From NCBI GenBank assembly GCA_002238785.1, contig MPNA01000031.1, positions 1 through 34,869 of the forward strand: 34,869 nucleotides of DNA. Direction: 5' to 3'. Numbering within the stretch: position 1 is the stretch's first letter; every line of letters begins with the position of its first letter. The notes beneath the pieces are model-generated. The model ran no database searches and was not told the DNA's origin. It saw only the letters and a list, made by a program, of their open reading frames with translations. The position numbers and the translations under genes were made by a program. This document shows positions 23,366 through 31,623 of this stretch, piece by piece. Source of the DNA: a bacterium OM1 bin76 (GTDB taxonomy: Bacteria; Actinomycetota; Acidimicrobiia; Spongiisociales; ZC4RG35).

Positions 23366-25030
23366 GTGGTTACAAGCATCCCGGCAACCGACCCACTCAT
23401 GATCGAGCACCAGCCACAGACAACTTCGGGAATACCTCTAAAGCTCCTGTACGGGCCGGAGGACGTCCCCGATGGGATCAGGGAGGCCTTGTCCACGGTG
23501 CCCGGTCAGGCGCCCTATCTTCGGGGCGCTTACCCTCGCATGTACCGCGACCGGGCCTGGAGGATCTTCCAACTCTCGGGTTACGGGAATCCCGAAGACA
23601 TGAACGAACGGCTCAAATTCCTCTTGTTCGAGGCCGGTGAGACGGGGATCATCATCAAGCACGACCGGATGACCGACGATCACCTCTACGACGTCGATCA
23701 TCCCGAAATAGTGGAGAGGCGGGAGGATGTGGGCCTGACCGGCACGGTGACGGTGGGCCTGCGAGACTACGAGACCATTCTCTCGGACCTTCCCCTGGAG
23801 TCCATCTACGCCAAGCCGGGCGGAGGGGTTCCCCAGTCGGCGGTCTACACCCTGCCGTCCTACTGGTCGGTGGCGGCCCGCCGGGGGATCCCGCTGGAGA
23901 AACTGGCCGGAACGGGACAGAGCGACTTCTTCCTCACCTATCTGGGATGTCCCACCAAGGAGCAGATCCCCCCCGAGGCGGCCATCCGCTTCAACCTCGA
24001 TCTGATCGAGTGGTGCTCCGAGCGCATGCCGCGGTGGGTTCCGGTCTCCGTCGCCGGCTACAATGCTGCGGACAGCGGGTTGTCGGCCCACCAGGAATTG
24101 GGGGCGGTGATGGCCAACGCCGTGCAGTACTTGGACATGATCGCCGAACGCGGCAGGGTGGACGTGGAGCGTCTTGCCCACCGCATCGGCGGGGTCAATT
24201 TCCGGGTCTCCATGGAGGTGTTCGAGGACGCCGCCAAATTGCGGGCGGCCCGCAAGATGTGGTCGGACCTGCTGGGACAGCGTTACGGGATCACCAGCGA
24301 GAAGGCCCGGCAGATGAGAATCCACGTGGTGACCGCCGGCAGCGCCATGACCTACCAGGAGCCGTTCAACAACATCGTGCGGGGGACGCTGATGGCGCTT
24401 TTCTCGGTGCTGGGGGGCACTCAGTCTCTGGGTGTGTCCGGTTACGACGAGGCCATGTCGATTCCCTCCGACCACGCCCATCTGATGTCCATCCGCATCC
24501 AGCAGATCCTCCAGAACGAGATAAACCTGCGGGAGGTTGCTGATCCGCTGGGGGGCAGTTACTACATCGAGTCGCTCACCGGCGAACTGGAGCAACGGGG
24601 CTGGGACTTCTTCGAACAGATCCAATCCCGCGGAGGCTTTCTGGCGGTGTTGGACGACGGGTTCCTGTTGGAATGCGCCGAGGAGAACAACCAGCGGATA
24701 GCTTCGGGGATGGAATCGGGAGAGCGGGCCGTCGTCGGAGTCAACACCCACACCATTGACGACCCGATCATGGAAGTGGAAGCGTTCGAAGGCCGTTCGG
24801 GGGCCCAGACTTGGGAGATGGCCATGGAACGCCTTTCCGACCTTCGCCGCACTCGTCACCGGCGGGGGGCGATGGACGCCCTTCACCACCTCGAAGACGT
24901 GTGCCGTAACGAGTCGGTGAATGCCATTCCCGCCTTCATGGAAGCGGTGATGGCAGATGCCTCCATCGGGGAGATCGGAGATGTGTTGAGGGAGACCTTC
25001 GGTGACTGGCAGGCGCCGATCAGTGTCTGA
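23366..25030 (+). CDS. B12-dependent acyl-CoA mutase, large subunit, with non-canonical active site
   Basis: A 554-residue TIM-barrel subunit of the methylmalonyl-CoA mutase family, without the B12 domain, as in isobutyryl- and 2-hydroxyisobutyryl-CoA mutases (IcmA/HcmA size). The start is GTG 23366; ATG 23399 is an alternative. The backbone aligns well: 'GAYPRMYRDRAWRIFQ' (54-69), 'PFNNIVRGTLMALFSVLGGTQSL' (333-355) and 'DPLGGSYYIESLT'. The active-site positions do not. The methylmalonyl-CoA mutase Tyr of 'RQYAGF' is Leu70. The Arg that binds the free carboxylate falls at Gly194/Cys195. The His of 'SGYHMQEAG' is Asn233 ('AGYNAADSG'). 'QTSG' is 'VTAG', and 'SLHTN' is 'SLGVS'. Methylmalonyl-CoA is therefore an unlikely substrate. 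The small subunit follows with an overlap. Confidence 0.88.
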   Translation: MVTSIPATDPLMIEHQPQTTSGIPLKLLYGPEDVPDGIREALSTVPGQAPYLRGAYPRMYRDRAWRIFQLSGYGNPEDMNERLKFLLFEAGETGIIIKHDRMTDDHLYDVDHPEIVERREDVGLTGTVTVGLRDYETILSDLPLESIYAKPGGGVPQSAVYTLPSYWSVAARRGIPLEKLAGTGQSDFFLTYLGCPTKEQIPPEAAIRFNLDLIEWCSERMPRWVPVSVAGYNAADSGLSAHQELGAVMANAVQYLDMIAERGRVDVERLAHRIGGVNFRVSMEVFEDAAKLRAARKMWSDLLGQRYGITSEKARQMRIHVVTAGSAMTYQEPFNNIVRGTLMALFSVLGGTQSLGVSGYDEAMSIPSDHAHLMSIRIQQILQNEINLREVADPLGGSYYIESLTGELEQRGWDFFEQIQSRGGFLAVLDDGFLLECAEENNQRIASGMESGERAVVGVNTHTIDDPIMEVEAFEGRSGAQTWEMAMERLSDLRRTRHRRGAMDALHHLEDVCRNESVNAIPAFMEAVMADASIGEIGDVLRETFGDWQAPISV

Positions 25031-25442
25031 TCACTCGCAGCCTCCTGCTCGGGTGCTGGTCGCCAAGAGCAGCCTGGACGGCCATTGGCGTGGGGTGGCG
25101 GTGGTCTCCCGGGCACTGCGGGAGGCGGGTTTCGAGGTGATCCTGGGCGGAATGCTCCGCCCCAGCGAGATCGCCAGTGTGGCGGCGGCCGAGGATGTGG
25201 ACCTGGTGGGCATCAATGTGGGCGGCCGGGTGGAGGTGGTGGAGAGGGCCCTGGACGAGATGGAGTCGGCGGGAGTCGGGGACATCCCGGTGTTCGTGGG
25301 GGGGACCGTTCCACCCCAGGCCATCCCCCGTCTGACCGGCCGTGGAGTGGAGGTTTTTCCGCCCGGAAGTTCGTTGGGCGCCATAGTGGATTCGGCACGC
25401 CGTCTCACAGGACGAAACATCCCTACAGGCGGACTTTCCTAG
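25002..25442 (+). CDS. B12-binding small subunit of the acyl-CoA mutase
   Basis: A 146-residue cobalamin-binding protein that pairs with the preceding mutase subunit. The B12 motif is 'LDGHWRG' (DxHxxG), whose His replaces dimethylbenzimidazole on cobalt, followed by 'GINVGGR' and 'VFVGGTVPP' (the GG of the motif). Start choice: GTG 25002 has a GAGGGAG site 7 bases upstream and overlaps the large-subunit gene by 29 bases; GTG 25023 is a shorter alternative. The size matches IcmB/HcmB (about 136 residues). The domain looks normal even though the large subunit's substrate pocket does not. Xsc follows after 55 bases. Confidence 0.9.
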   Translation: MTGRRRSVSDHSQPPARVLVAKSSLDGHWRGVAVVSRALREAGFEVILGGMLRPSEIASVAAAEDVDLVGINVGGRVEVVERALDEMESAGVGDIPVFVGGTVPPQAIPRLTGRGVEVFPPGSSLGAIVDSARRLTGRNIPTGGLS

Positions 25443-25497
25443 CGCCTGTTCTGGTAGTTTTAACGGCTAAATCCCCACTAGAGCAGGAGATACTTCA

Positions 25498-27228
25498 ATG
25501 GTGATGACCCCGAGCGAAGCCATGGTCGAGACCCTTCGGACCGAGGGCGTGACCGATGTGCCAGGAATTGTCGGATCGGCTTTCATGGACGCGCTCGACC
25601 TGTTTCCCGCGGCCGGCATCCGGTTTCTGCCGGTGCGGCATGAGCAGAACGCGGCTCACATGGCCGACACCTACGCCCGGGCCACCGGGCGTCCCTCGGT
25701 CTGCACCGCTCAGAACGGCCCCGGCATCACCAACATGGTCACCGGGATAGCGGCGGCCTACCACGCCCACTCGCCCGTGGTGATCATCACACCGTCGGCC
25801 ACCTCCGGATCGGTGGGGCTGGATGGATTCCAAGAGGTGGAGCAACTGTCGATCTTCCGCAGCATCACCAAGTTCCAGTTGCAGGTTCCCCGTCCCGACC
25901 GGATGGCAGAATCGATGAGAACCGCCTTTCGGATGGCCATGGCCCATCTGGGTCCCGTGCAAGTCGACGTTCCCCGGGACTTCTTCTACGGGGAGTCCGG
26001 CGAGCAGATCCTGGATCCCAACCAGTATCGCTCCGAAGATCGGGGCGCCGGCGATCCTGCCCTGCTGGACAGGGCTGCCGCCCTCCTGTCGGAAGCCCGC
26101 AACCCGGTGATCGTGGCCGGGTACGGCGTGGTGCTGTCGGACGCCTACGGGGAGACCGCCCGGTTGGCCGAGCAACTCAACGCTCCGGTGGCCACCTCCT
26201 ATCTCCACAATGACGCCTTCCCCTCCACCCATCCCCTGGCGGTGGGGCCCCTGGGATACATGGGTTCCAAGGCCGCCATGGAACTGCTGTCGGAAGCCGA
26301 CGTGGTGCTGATGCTGGGCTGCCGCATCAATGTTTTCGGAACGGTGCCCCAGTACGGTCTCGATTTCTATCCACGTTCGGCCAAGGTGGTGCAGATCGAC
26401 ATAGACCCCGAGCAGTTGGGCCGCTCCAAGCCCATCGAGTTGGGGATCATCGCCGACGCCCGCCAAGCCGCCCACGCCATCTCGGCACGCTTGTCCGCCG
26501 GCGGGGACCGTCCTGTCGACCAGGCGCGGTTGGATCATGTCGCTGACGCCAAGGCCCGCTGGGAGAAGGAACTCTCGGCGCGTTCGGCGTCCGACTCCAC
26601 TCCCATCAGCCCACGCAGGGCGCTGAGCGAGTTGTCGGCTCAGCTCACCGACGACACCTTCGTCACCACCGACATCGGCAACATCTGTTCGGTCTCCAAC
26701 GGCTACCTGCATTTCACCAAGCCGCGCCGGTTCATGGCTGCCATGGGATTCGGGAACTGCGGATTCGCCTATCCGGGGGCGCTGGGCGCCAAGCTGGCCT
26801 CGCCGCAGTCCCCGGTGGTGGCCATCGTCGGGGACGGGGCGTGGGGGATGAGCCTCAACGAAGTGATGACCGCGGTGGAGGAGGACCTGCCGGTCACGGC
26901 GGTGGTCTTCAACAACCAGCAGTGGGGAGCGGAGAAGCGCAACCAGATCGACTTCTACGATGATCGCTACGTGGGCACCAACATCGGTCACCAACTGGGA
27001 GGGTTCAATTTCGCCGACATCGCCACTGCCATGGGTGGGCGGGGGATCAGGGTCACCGACCCCGCCGATCTCAAGGACGCCTTCGGGGAAGCGATCGATC
27101 CCGAAATAGCCACCGTGGTGGAAGTGATGGTCGACCCTGAGGAGTTGGCCGAGCCCTTCCGGCGCGACGCCCTTCAGCAGCCGGTCCGGCACCTGGAACG
27201 CTACCGGCACCTGGCCGCCAAGATTTAG
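25498..27228 (+). CDS. xsc: Sulfoacetaldehyde acetyltransferase (thiamine diphosphate enzyme)
   Basis: Xsc converts sulfoacetaldehyde and phosphate to acetyl phosphate and sulfite. The 576-residue product has the thiamine diphosphate enzyme layout: catalytic Glu49 in 'RHEQNAAHMADTYARATG', and the cofactor motif from 'GDGAWG' (445-450) to 'NN' (472-473). Several stretches match Xsc rather than acetolactate synthase: 'AQNGPGITN', 'GFQEVEQLSIF', 'YLHNDAFPSTHPLAVGPLGY', 'GSKAAMELLSEADVVLMLG', 'QQWGAEKRN' (474-482) and 'EPFRRDAL' near the C-terminus. The ATG has AGGAGA 7-8 bases upstream. The aminotransferase follows after 17 bases. No phosphotransacetylase is nearby, unlike many xsc clusters. Confidence 0.87.
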   Translation: MVMTPSEAMVETLRTEGVTDVPGIVGSAFMDALDLFPAAGIRFLPVRHEQNAAHMADTYARATGRPSVCTAQNGPGITNMVTGIAAAYHAHSPVVIITPSATSGSVGLDGFQEVEQLSIFRSITKFQLQVPRPDRMAESMRTAFRMAMAHLGPVQVDVPRDFFYGESGEQILDPNQYRSEDRGAGDPALLDRAAALLSEARNPVIVAGYGVVLSDAYGETARLAEQLNAPVATSYLHNDAFPSTHPLAVGPLGYMGSKAAMELLSEADVVLMLGCRINVFGTVPQYGLDFYPRSAKVVQIDIDPEQLGRSKPIELGIIADARQAAHAISARLSAGGDRPVDQARLDHVADAKARWEKELSARSASDSTPISPRRALSELSAQLTDDTFVTTDIGNICSVSNGYLHFTKPRRFMAAMGFGNCGFAYPGALGAKLASPQSPVVAIVGDGAWGMSLNEVMTAVEEDLPVTAVVFNNQQWGAEKRNQIDFYDDRYVGTNIGHQLGGFNFADIATAMGGRGIRVTDPADLKDAFGEAIDPEIATVVEVMVDPEELAEPFRRDALQQPVRHLERYRHLAAKI

Positions 27229-27245
27229 ATGAGGAGAATGTCGAA

Positions 27246-28586
27246 ATGACCACCACTGTGACCACCAATGCCCTAGCGCACACCGCTTTGCATTTCACTC
27301 CCGGAGCGATGTGGCGAAGCGGAGCAGCGCCGATCTGGGTTCGAGGTGAAGGCATCCGCATCTGGGATCAGGATGGGAACTCCTTCATCGACGGTCTGGC
27401 CGGGTTGTTCTCCGTCCAGATCGGCCACGGCCGTGCGGATATCGCCGCGGCCGCCGGAGAGCAGATGAAGACCTTGGCCTACATGCCCTCCTGGTCGGCC
27501 ACCACCCCGGTCACTATCGAGGCGTCCAATCTGATCGCCTCCCTGGCGCCGGGCGATCTGGATGTGGTGTTCCTGGTCTCCTCCGGCTCCGAGGCGGTGG
27601 AGTCCGCCATCAAGTTCTCCCGCCAGTACCACTCGGCCCGCAACGAGCCCCGCCGTGTGAAGGTGATAAGCCGCTACCTGTCCTACCACGGGACCACGAT
27701 GGGCGCCCTGTCGGCCACCGGCCTGCCGGGTATCCGGGAGGCCTACGGTCCGCTGCTGTACGGATTCCGCAAGGTCGCCAACACGCTGGGTTTCGACGAC
27801 GGAGTGGCGGCGGCGGCCCGGGTGGAGGAGGCCATCATCGAAGAGGGCCCCGAGACGGTGGCCATGGTGCTGGCCGAACCGGTGCAGAACGGGGGCGGGT
27901 CGATCGTACCCCCGGCCGGATACTGGCAGGAACTGCGACGCATCTGCGACAAGTACGGTGTGTTGCTGTGTGCCGATGAGGTGATCAACGGGTTCGGCCG
28001 CCTTGGAGAGTGGTTCGGTTCGGGGCTGATGGGGGTGGTGCCCGATCTGCTGACCTTCGCCAAGGGCGCCACGTCTTCCTACGCGCCGATCGGAGGACTG
28101 CTGATCCGCGAGCCGGTCTTCGAAGAGCTGATGGACTCTCACATCGGCACTTTCAACCACGGCGCCACCTGGGGAGGCCATGCCGTGGTGGCTGCCACCT
28201 CGGTTGCCAACCTGACCGCCATGCGCGACGAGGATGTGGTGGGCAACGTCCGGAACCTGGGCGGGTACTTCCGAGAGAAGTTGGAGCGGATGGCCGCCGG
28301 GCACCGGATGGTCAGCGATGTTCGTGGAATCGGGTTCTTCTATGCGGTGGAACTGACCGCTGACCGGGAGACCGGGCGGAGATTGACCCCCGAACAGGCG
28401 GATGTCTTGTTGAAGAAAACCTTGCCTCCCCTCATGATGGAGGAGGGGCTCTACACCCGCGCCGATGACCGCGGAGAGCCGAAGATTCTCCTCTGCCCGC
28501 CCTTGATATCCACCCGTTCTGACATCGACGCCATGGTGTCGATGGTCGACCGGACCCTGGACAAGGCCGGCGCCATCGGCTGGTAG
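27246..28586 (+). CDS. tpa: Class III aminotransferase, probable taurine (or related omega-amino acid):pyruvate aminotransferase
   Basis: A 446-residue PLP enzyme. Landmarks are 'SSGSEAVESAIKFSRQYH' (112-129), 'SYHGTTMGALSATG' (146-159), 'LCADEVINGFGRLGEW' (241-256, Asp244 binding the pyridine nitrogen) and Lys273 in 'TFAKGATSSYAPIGG', the Schiff-base lysine. The family moves amino groups from omega-amino compounds to pyruvate. Placement directly behind xsc, with a 17-base gap and its own GAGGAGA site, makes taurine:pyruvate aminotransferase the best call, giving sulfoacetaldehyde for Xsc and alanine. A beta-alanine or other omega-aminotransferase cannot be excluded from sequence. The C-terminal 'GEPKILLCPPLISTRSDID' is normal for the family. 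Confidence 0.85.
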   Translation: MTTTVTTNALAHTALHFTPGAMWRSGAAPIWVRGEGIRIWDQDGNSFIDGLAGLFSVQIGHGRADIAAAAGEQMKTLAYMPSWSATTPVTIEASNLIASLAPGDLDVVFLVSSGSEAVESAIKFSRQYHSARNEPRRVKVISRYLSYHGTTMGALSATGLPGIREAYGPLLYGFRKVANTLGFDDGVAAAARVEEAIIEEGPETVAMVLAEPVQNGGGSIVPPAGYWQELRRICDKYGVLLCADEVINGFGRLGEWFGSGLMGVVPDLLTFAKGATSSYAPIGGLLIREPVFEELMDSHIGTFNHGATWGGHAVVAATSVANLTAMRDEDVVGNVRNLGGYFREKLERMAAGHRMVSDVRGIGFFYAVELTADRETGRRLTPEQADVLLKKTLPPLMMEEGLYTRADDRGEPKILLCPPLISTRSDIDAMVSMVDRTLDKAGAIGW

Positions 28587-28596
28587 CCCCACTTCC

Positions 28597-28646
28597 GATA
28601 CGATTTGCGTCAAACGTTTCTAGATACGATTTGTGAAACACGTCTG
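28597..28646 (+). promoter_or_regulatory. Direct-repeat operator candidate before the acyl-CoA ligase
   Basis: An 11-base element, GATACGATTTG, occurs exactly at 28597-28607 and 28623-28633, with a 26-base period, and each copy is followed by an AAAC run. The first copy runs into a TTTG-CGT-CAAA dyad and an AAACGTTT palindrome (28612-28619). It fills most of the 83-base gap, the longest inside the operon. This suggests a regulator-controlled internal promoter for the ligase and following genes. Confidence 0.5.
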
Positions 28647-28669
28647 AATAGCCACCGGGAGCCGTCTTT

Positions 28670-30220
28670 ATGAGCATCACCAACATCGCCGAGGTTGTCC
28701 GGCGCCACGCCTCCGGACAACCGGACAAGATCGCTTTGGTCTACGGATCTGAGGAAGTCACCTTCGCGGAACTCGACGCCCGTTCCAGCCGGACCGCCAA
28801 CGCCATGGCGGCGGCCGGGGTGGGACACGGGGACCACGTTGGGTTTCTGGACAAGAACTGCATGGAGTTCTTCGACTTTCTGTTCGGCGCTGCGAAGCTG
28901 GGCGCGGTGCACGCCGGCATCAACTGGAGGCTGGCGCCCCGGGAGATCACCGGAGTTGTCAACGACGCCGAGATCAAGCTGCTGGTGGTCGGCGAGGAGT
29001 ACGTCCCCATCCTGGACGAGATCGTCGACAGCTTCACCACCGTGGAGAAGATCCTGGTGGTGGGCGGCCACGACACCCACCAGTCTTTCGAGGACTGGCG
29101 CGACAGCCACCCCGACGCCGATCCCGGAGGGGGCGCCCAGGGAGACGACACCGTGTTCCTGCTGTACTCCTCGGGCACCACCGGGTTCCCCAAGGGCGTC
29201 ATGATCCCCAATGATGCTTTCATGGAGTTGAAGCGGGCCTGCTCTCCGATGTGGGGCTTCGACGGCGACTCGGTGAATCTGGTCAACCTGCCCATGTTCC
29301 ACATCGGCGGGGTGGGATGGTCGTGCCTGGGGTTGTACAACGGCAACACCTCCATCATTGCCCGGGACAACATCCCGCAGCTACTGGTGGATCTCACCGT
29401 GAACCACCGGGTCACCAACGCTTTCCTGGTGCCGGTGCTCCTGCAGTTCATGCTGACGGTGCCCGGCGTGGAGGACGCCGATTTCTCGGCGCTGAAAACC
29501 ATTGTCTATGGCGGGTCTCCCATCTCCGAAGAGGTTCTCAACAAGTCAATCGAGGTGCTGGGCTGCGAGTTCGCCGGGGCCTACGGTCTCACCGAATCCT
29601 GCAACGGGGTCACCACGCTGTTCCCCGACGAGCATGATCCGGGCGGTCCCTACGCCTACCGGATGCTGTCGGTGGGCCGCCCGCACCCGAATGTGGAACT
29701 GCAGATCGTGGACCCGGTCTCCACCGAACCGCTGGGAGTCGACGAGGTGGGAGAGATATGGCTGCGTTCTCCCCAGTTGATGAGCGGTTACTGGAAGAAC
29801 CCGGAGGCCACCGCAGAGACCGTCAACGCCGAGGGTTGGATGCGCACCGGAGACGCCGGGTCGGTCGACGCCGACGGGTTCGTCTACATCCGGGACCGCA
29901 TCAAGGACATGATCATCTCCGGTGGTGAGAACATCTATCCGGCCGAGGTGGAGAACGCCTTGATGGAACATCCTGGGATTGCGGATGTGGCGGTGATCGG
30001 GGTCCCCAGCGCCAAGTGGGGCGAGACGCCTCGAGCGGTGATCGTCGCCGCCGGGGATGAGGCCCCCAGCGAGGCCGAGGTCATCGAATTCTGCCGCAGC
30101 CGGATCGCCCATTACAAGTGCCCGACTTCGGTGGGGACCATCGACACGATTCCCCGCAACCCGTCGGGGAAGATCCTCAAGGGCGATCTTCGGGATATGT
30201 ACCTGGCCGAAAAGGGTTAG
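28670..30220 (+). CDS. AMP-forming acyl-CoA synthetase/ligase
   Basis: A 516-residue adenylate-forming enzyme that activates a carboxylic acid to its CoA thioester. It carries the ATP motif 'YSSGTTGFPKGVM' near 166-178, 'YGGSPISEE' and 'GAYGLTESCNG' in the middle, 'GWMRTGDAGSVDADGFVYIRDR' with the Asp of motif A7, the hinge 'DRIKDMIISGGENIYPAEVE', and the catalytic Lys in 'RNPSGKILKGDLRD' near the end. The acid cannot be deduced; the group includes medium-chain and aromatic/branched acid ligases. A GGGAG site lies 8 bases before the ATG. The oxidoreductase gene follows after 13 bases, and the mutase and thiolase-like genes in the same run suggest it feeds a CoA-ester branch. Confidence 0.9.
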   Translation: MSITNIAEVVRRHASGQPDKIALVYGSEEVTFAELDARSSRTANAMAAAGVGHGDHVGFLDKNCMEFFDFLFGAAKLGAVHAGINWRLAPREITGVVNDAEIKLLVVGEEYVPILDEIVDSFTTVEKILVVGGHDTHQSFEDWRDSHPDADPGGGAQGDDTVFLLYSSGTTGFPKGVMIPNDAFMELKRACSPMWGFDGDSVNLVNLPMFHIGGVGWSCLGLYNGNTSIIARDNIPQLLVDLTVNHRVTNAFLVPVLLQFMLTVPGVEDADFSALKTIVYGGSPISEEVLNKSIEVLGCEFAGAYGLTESCNGVTTLFPDEHDPGGPYAYRMLSVGRPHPNVELQIVDPVSTEPLGVDEVGEIWLRSPQLMSGYWKNPEATAETVNAEGWMRTGDAGSVDADGFVYIRDRIKDMIISGGENIYPAEVENALMEHPGIADVAVIGVPSAKWGETPRAVIVAAGDEAPSEAEVIEFCRSRIAHYKCPTSVGTIDTIPRNPSGKILKGDLRDMYLAEKG

Positions 30221-30233
30221 GGGAGGCGCGGTC

Positions 30234-31151
30234 ATGCACCTGGGAGTGGTATTTCCCCAGATCGAGATCGGCGCCGACCCGGGGGTGGTGCGGGCCTTCG
30301 CGGAGACCGCCGAAGGGCTCGGCTACGACTCGATCCTCACCTACGAGCATGTGTTGGGGGCCGACCCTGCCCGCCATGCCCTGGTTGGGCCCTACACCCA
30401 TATGGATGCCTTCCACGAGCCTTTCGTGCTGTTCGGGTACATGGCCGGGATCACCACCACCATCGAGCTTTGGCTGGGGGTGCTGGTGCTGCCGCAGCGG
30501 CAGACCGCCCTGGTGGCGAAGCAGGCGGCGACCCTGGACATCCTTTCGGGAGAACGTTTCACCTTGGGCGTGGGAGTGGGCTGGAACCAGGTGGAGTACC
30601 ACGCGCTGGGGCAGGACTTCCGCACCCGGGGCCGTCGGTTCGAAGAGCAGATCAGGTTGCTGCGCATGCTTTGGGGGCAGGATCTGGTCACCTTCGAGGG
30701 CGAGTTCGATCAGATGGAGGCGGCCGGGATCAACCATCGCCCCAACCGGCAGATTCCCCTGTGGATCGGGGGATGGGCCGACCCGGTGCTGCGACGGATC
30801 GGTCACTGGGCCGACGGTTGGCTGGCTTCGGCCGGTTCACCCAAGACCGCTCATCTCCCGGACCGGACCGGCAACCCCGTGGGTCTGGCGAACCGGATGA
30901 AGCTGGTGGAGGCCGCGGCTCGAGAGAAGGGACGGGACCCGTCAGAGATCGGAGTGGGGATGCTGATCGGGGACGTGGGTTTCGAGGGACTGGTGCCCTG
31001 GGATCCTGCCGAGTTCGCCCATCGCACCAGGGTGTGGGAGGACGCCGGGGTCACTCATAGCTTCTTGGGGACGCTCGGCCAGGACTTCACCCCCGCCCAG
31101 CACATCGCCGCCATGGAAGAATTCATGGTGGCCTACCGCCATGGCGGGTGA
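30234..31151 (+). CDS. Luciferase-like flavin/F420-dependent oxidoreductase
   Basis: A 305-residue TIM-barrel protein of the bacterial luciferase superfamily. The ATG at 30234 has GGGGAGG 8 bases upstream and is preferred over the open frame that extends into the ligase gene. The N-terminal 'HLGVVFPQIEIGADPGVVRAFAETAEGLGYDSI' and 'VLVLPQRQTALVAKQAATLDILSGERFTLGVGVGW' are typical, as are 'PIWIGG'-like 'IPLWIGGWADPVLRRIGHWADGWL'. The group includes F420-dependent dehydrogenases of actinobacteria and FMNH2-dependent monooxygenases such as the alkanesulfonate type, so a C-S or C-N oxidising role beside Xsc is possible. The cofactor cannot be fixed from sequence. Confidence 0.87.
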   Translation: MHLGVVFPQIEIGADPGVVRAFAETAEGLGYDSILTYEHVLGADPARHALVGPYTHMDAFHEPFVLFGYMAGITTTIELWLGVLVLPQRQTALVAKQAATLDILSGERFTLGVGVGWNQVEYHALGQDFRTRGRRFEEQIRLLRMLWGQDLVTFEGEFDQMEAAGINHRPNRQIPLWIGGWADPVLRRIGHWADGWLASAGSPKTAHLPDRTGNPVGLANRMKLVEAAAREKGRDPSEIGVGMLIGDVGFEGLVPWDPAEFAHRTRVWEDAGVTHSFLGTLGQDFTPAQHIAAMEEFMVAYRHGG

Positions 31152-31159
31152 TTGGCGCC

Positions 31160-31175
31160 CGGGCGGCTCCGCCCG
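31160..31175 (+). terminator. Small GC hairpin between oxidoreductase and DUF35 genes
   Basis: A perfect 6-bp stem (31160-31165 with 31170-31175) closes a 4-base loop in the 40-base gap. It has no T-run after it, so it may slow or partly end transcription, or only stabilise the mRNA. Confidence 0.3.
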
Positions 31176-31191
31176 TTAGATTGGTGAGCCT

Positions 31192-31623
31192 ATGAACCGC
31201 ATACCTGTGCTCGAAGGATCCTTCGTTTCCGAACCCGAGCCCGCCCTGGTGGGAAGCCGGTGCCGTTCCTGCGAAACGGTGGCCTTTCCGGCCAGCTTCA
31301 CCTGCCCCAATCCCCGCTGCATGGATAAGGATGTGGCGCCTGCCCCGCTTTCCCGCACCGGGCGGCTGGCAAGTTGGACGACCGTCCACTTTCCGCCTCC
31401 GCCGCCTTTCGTGGCGCCCGACCCCTTCGTTCCGATCACGGTGGTGGAAGTGGAATTCGCCTCCGAGGGCATCCAGGTGGTGGGTCCCCTGACTGGGGCC
31501 GGGGCTGATGAGTTGAGGATGGGCATGCCGATGGAGACGGTGGTGGAACCGTACTACGCCGACCGCGATGGAGAAGTGATCGGCTGGAAGTTCCGGCCCG
31601 CTGAGGAGAGCAACGATGACTGA
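31192..31623 (+). CDS. DUF35 zinc-ribbon/OB-fold protein
   Basis: A 143-residue acyl-CoA-associated protein. The N-terminal zinc ribbon has 'CRSC' at 24-27 and a second Cys pair in 'CPNPRC', followed by an OB-fold ('TGRLASWTTVHFPPPPPFVAPDPFVPITVVEVEF', residues 56-89, and 'VVGPLTG'). DUF35 proteins form complexes with thiolase-like enzymes, for example in archaeal acetoacetyl-CoA thiolase/HMG-CoA synthase and in Ltp2-ChsH2 steroid side-chain aldolase, where the DUF35 part binds the CoA ester. Its last 8 bases overlap the following thiolase-like gene, strong support for such a complex here. Confidence 0.9.
   Translation: MNRIPVLEGSFVSEPEPALVGSRCRSCETVAFPASFTCPNPRCMDKDVAPAPLSRTGRLASWTTVHFPPPPPFVAPDPFVPITVVEVEFASEGIQVVGPLTGAGADELRMGMPMETVVEPYYADRDGEVIGWKFRPAEESNDD

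Noticed and set aside
23438-24889. 483-residue minus-strand frame opposite the mutase
   Set aside because: Shadow of the mutase gene with no recognisable domain.
23366-25442. Simple call of methylmalonyl-CoA mutase
   Set aside because: The fold fits, but the carboxylate-binding Arg, the Tyr and the catalytic His are all replaced, so the name would mislead.
25495-27210. 571-residue open frame on the minus strand opposite xsc
   Set aside because: It is an antisense shadow caused by high GC at third positions; it has no family-like motifs, while the plus-strand frame is a clear Xsc.
25498-27228. Acetolactate synthase large subunit
   Set aside because: The thiamine diphosphate fold is shared, but several long stretches, including 'QQWGAEKRN' and 'EPFRRDAL', are Xsc-type, and no regulatory subunit gene follows.
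27273-28613. 446-residue minus-strand frame opposite the aminotransferase
   Set aside because: Low-complexity Gly/His/Arg-rich shadow; the plus-strand frame has the full PLP enzyme motifs.
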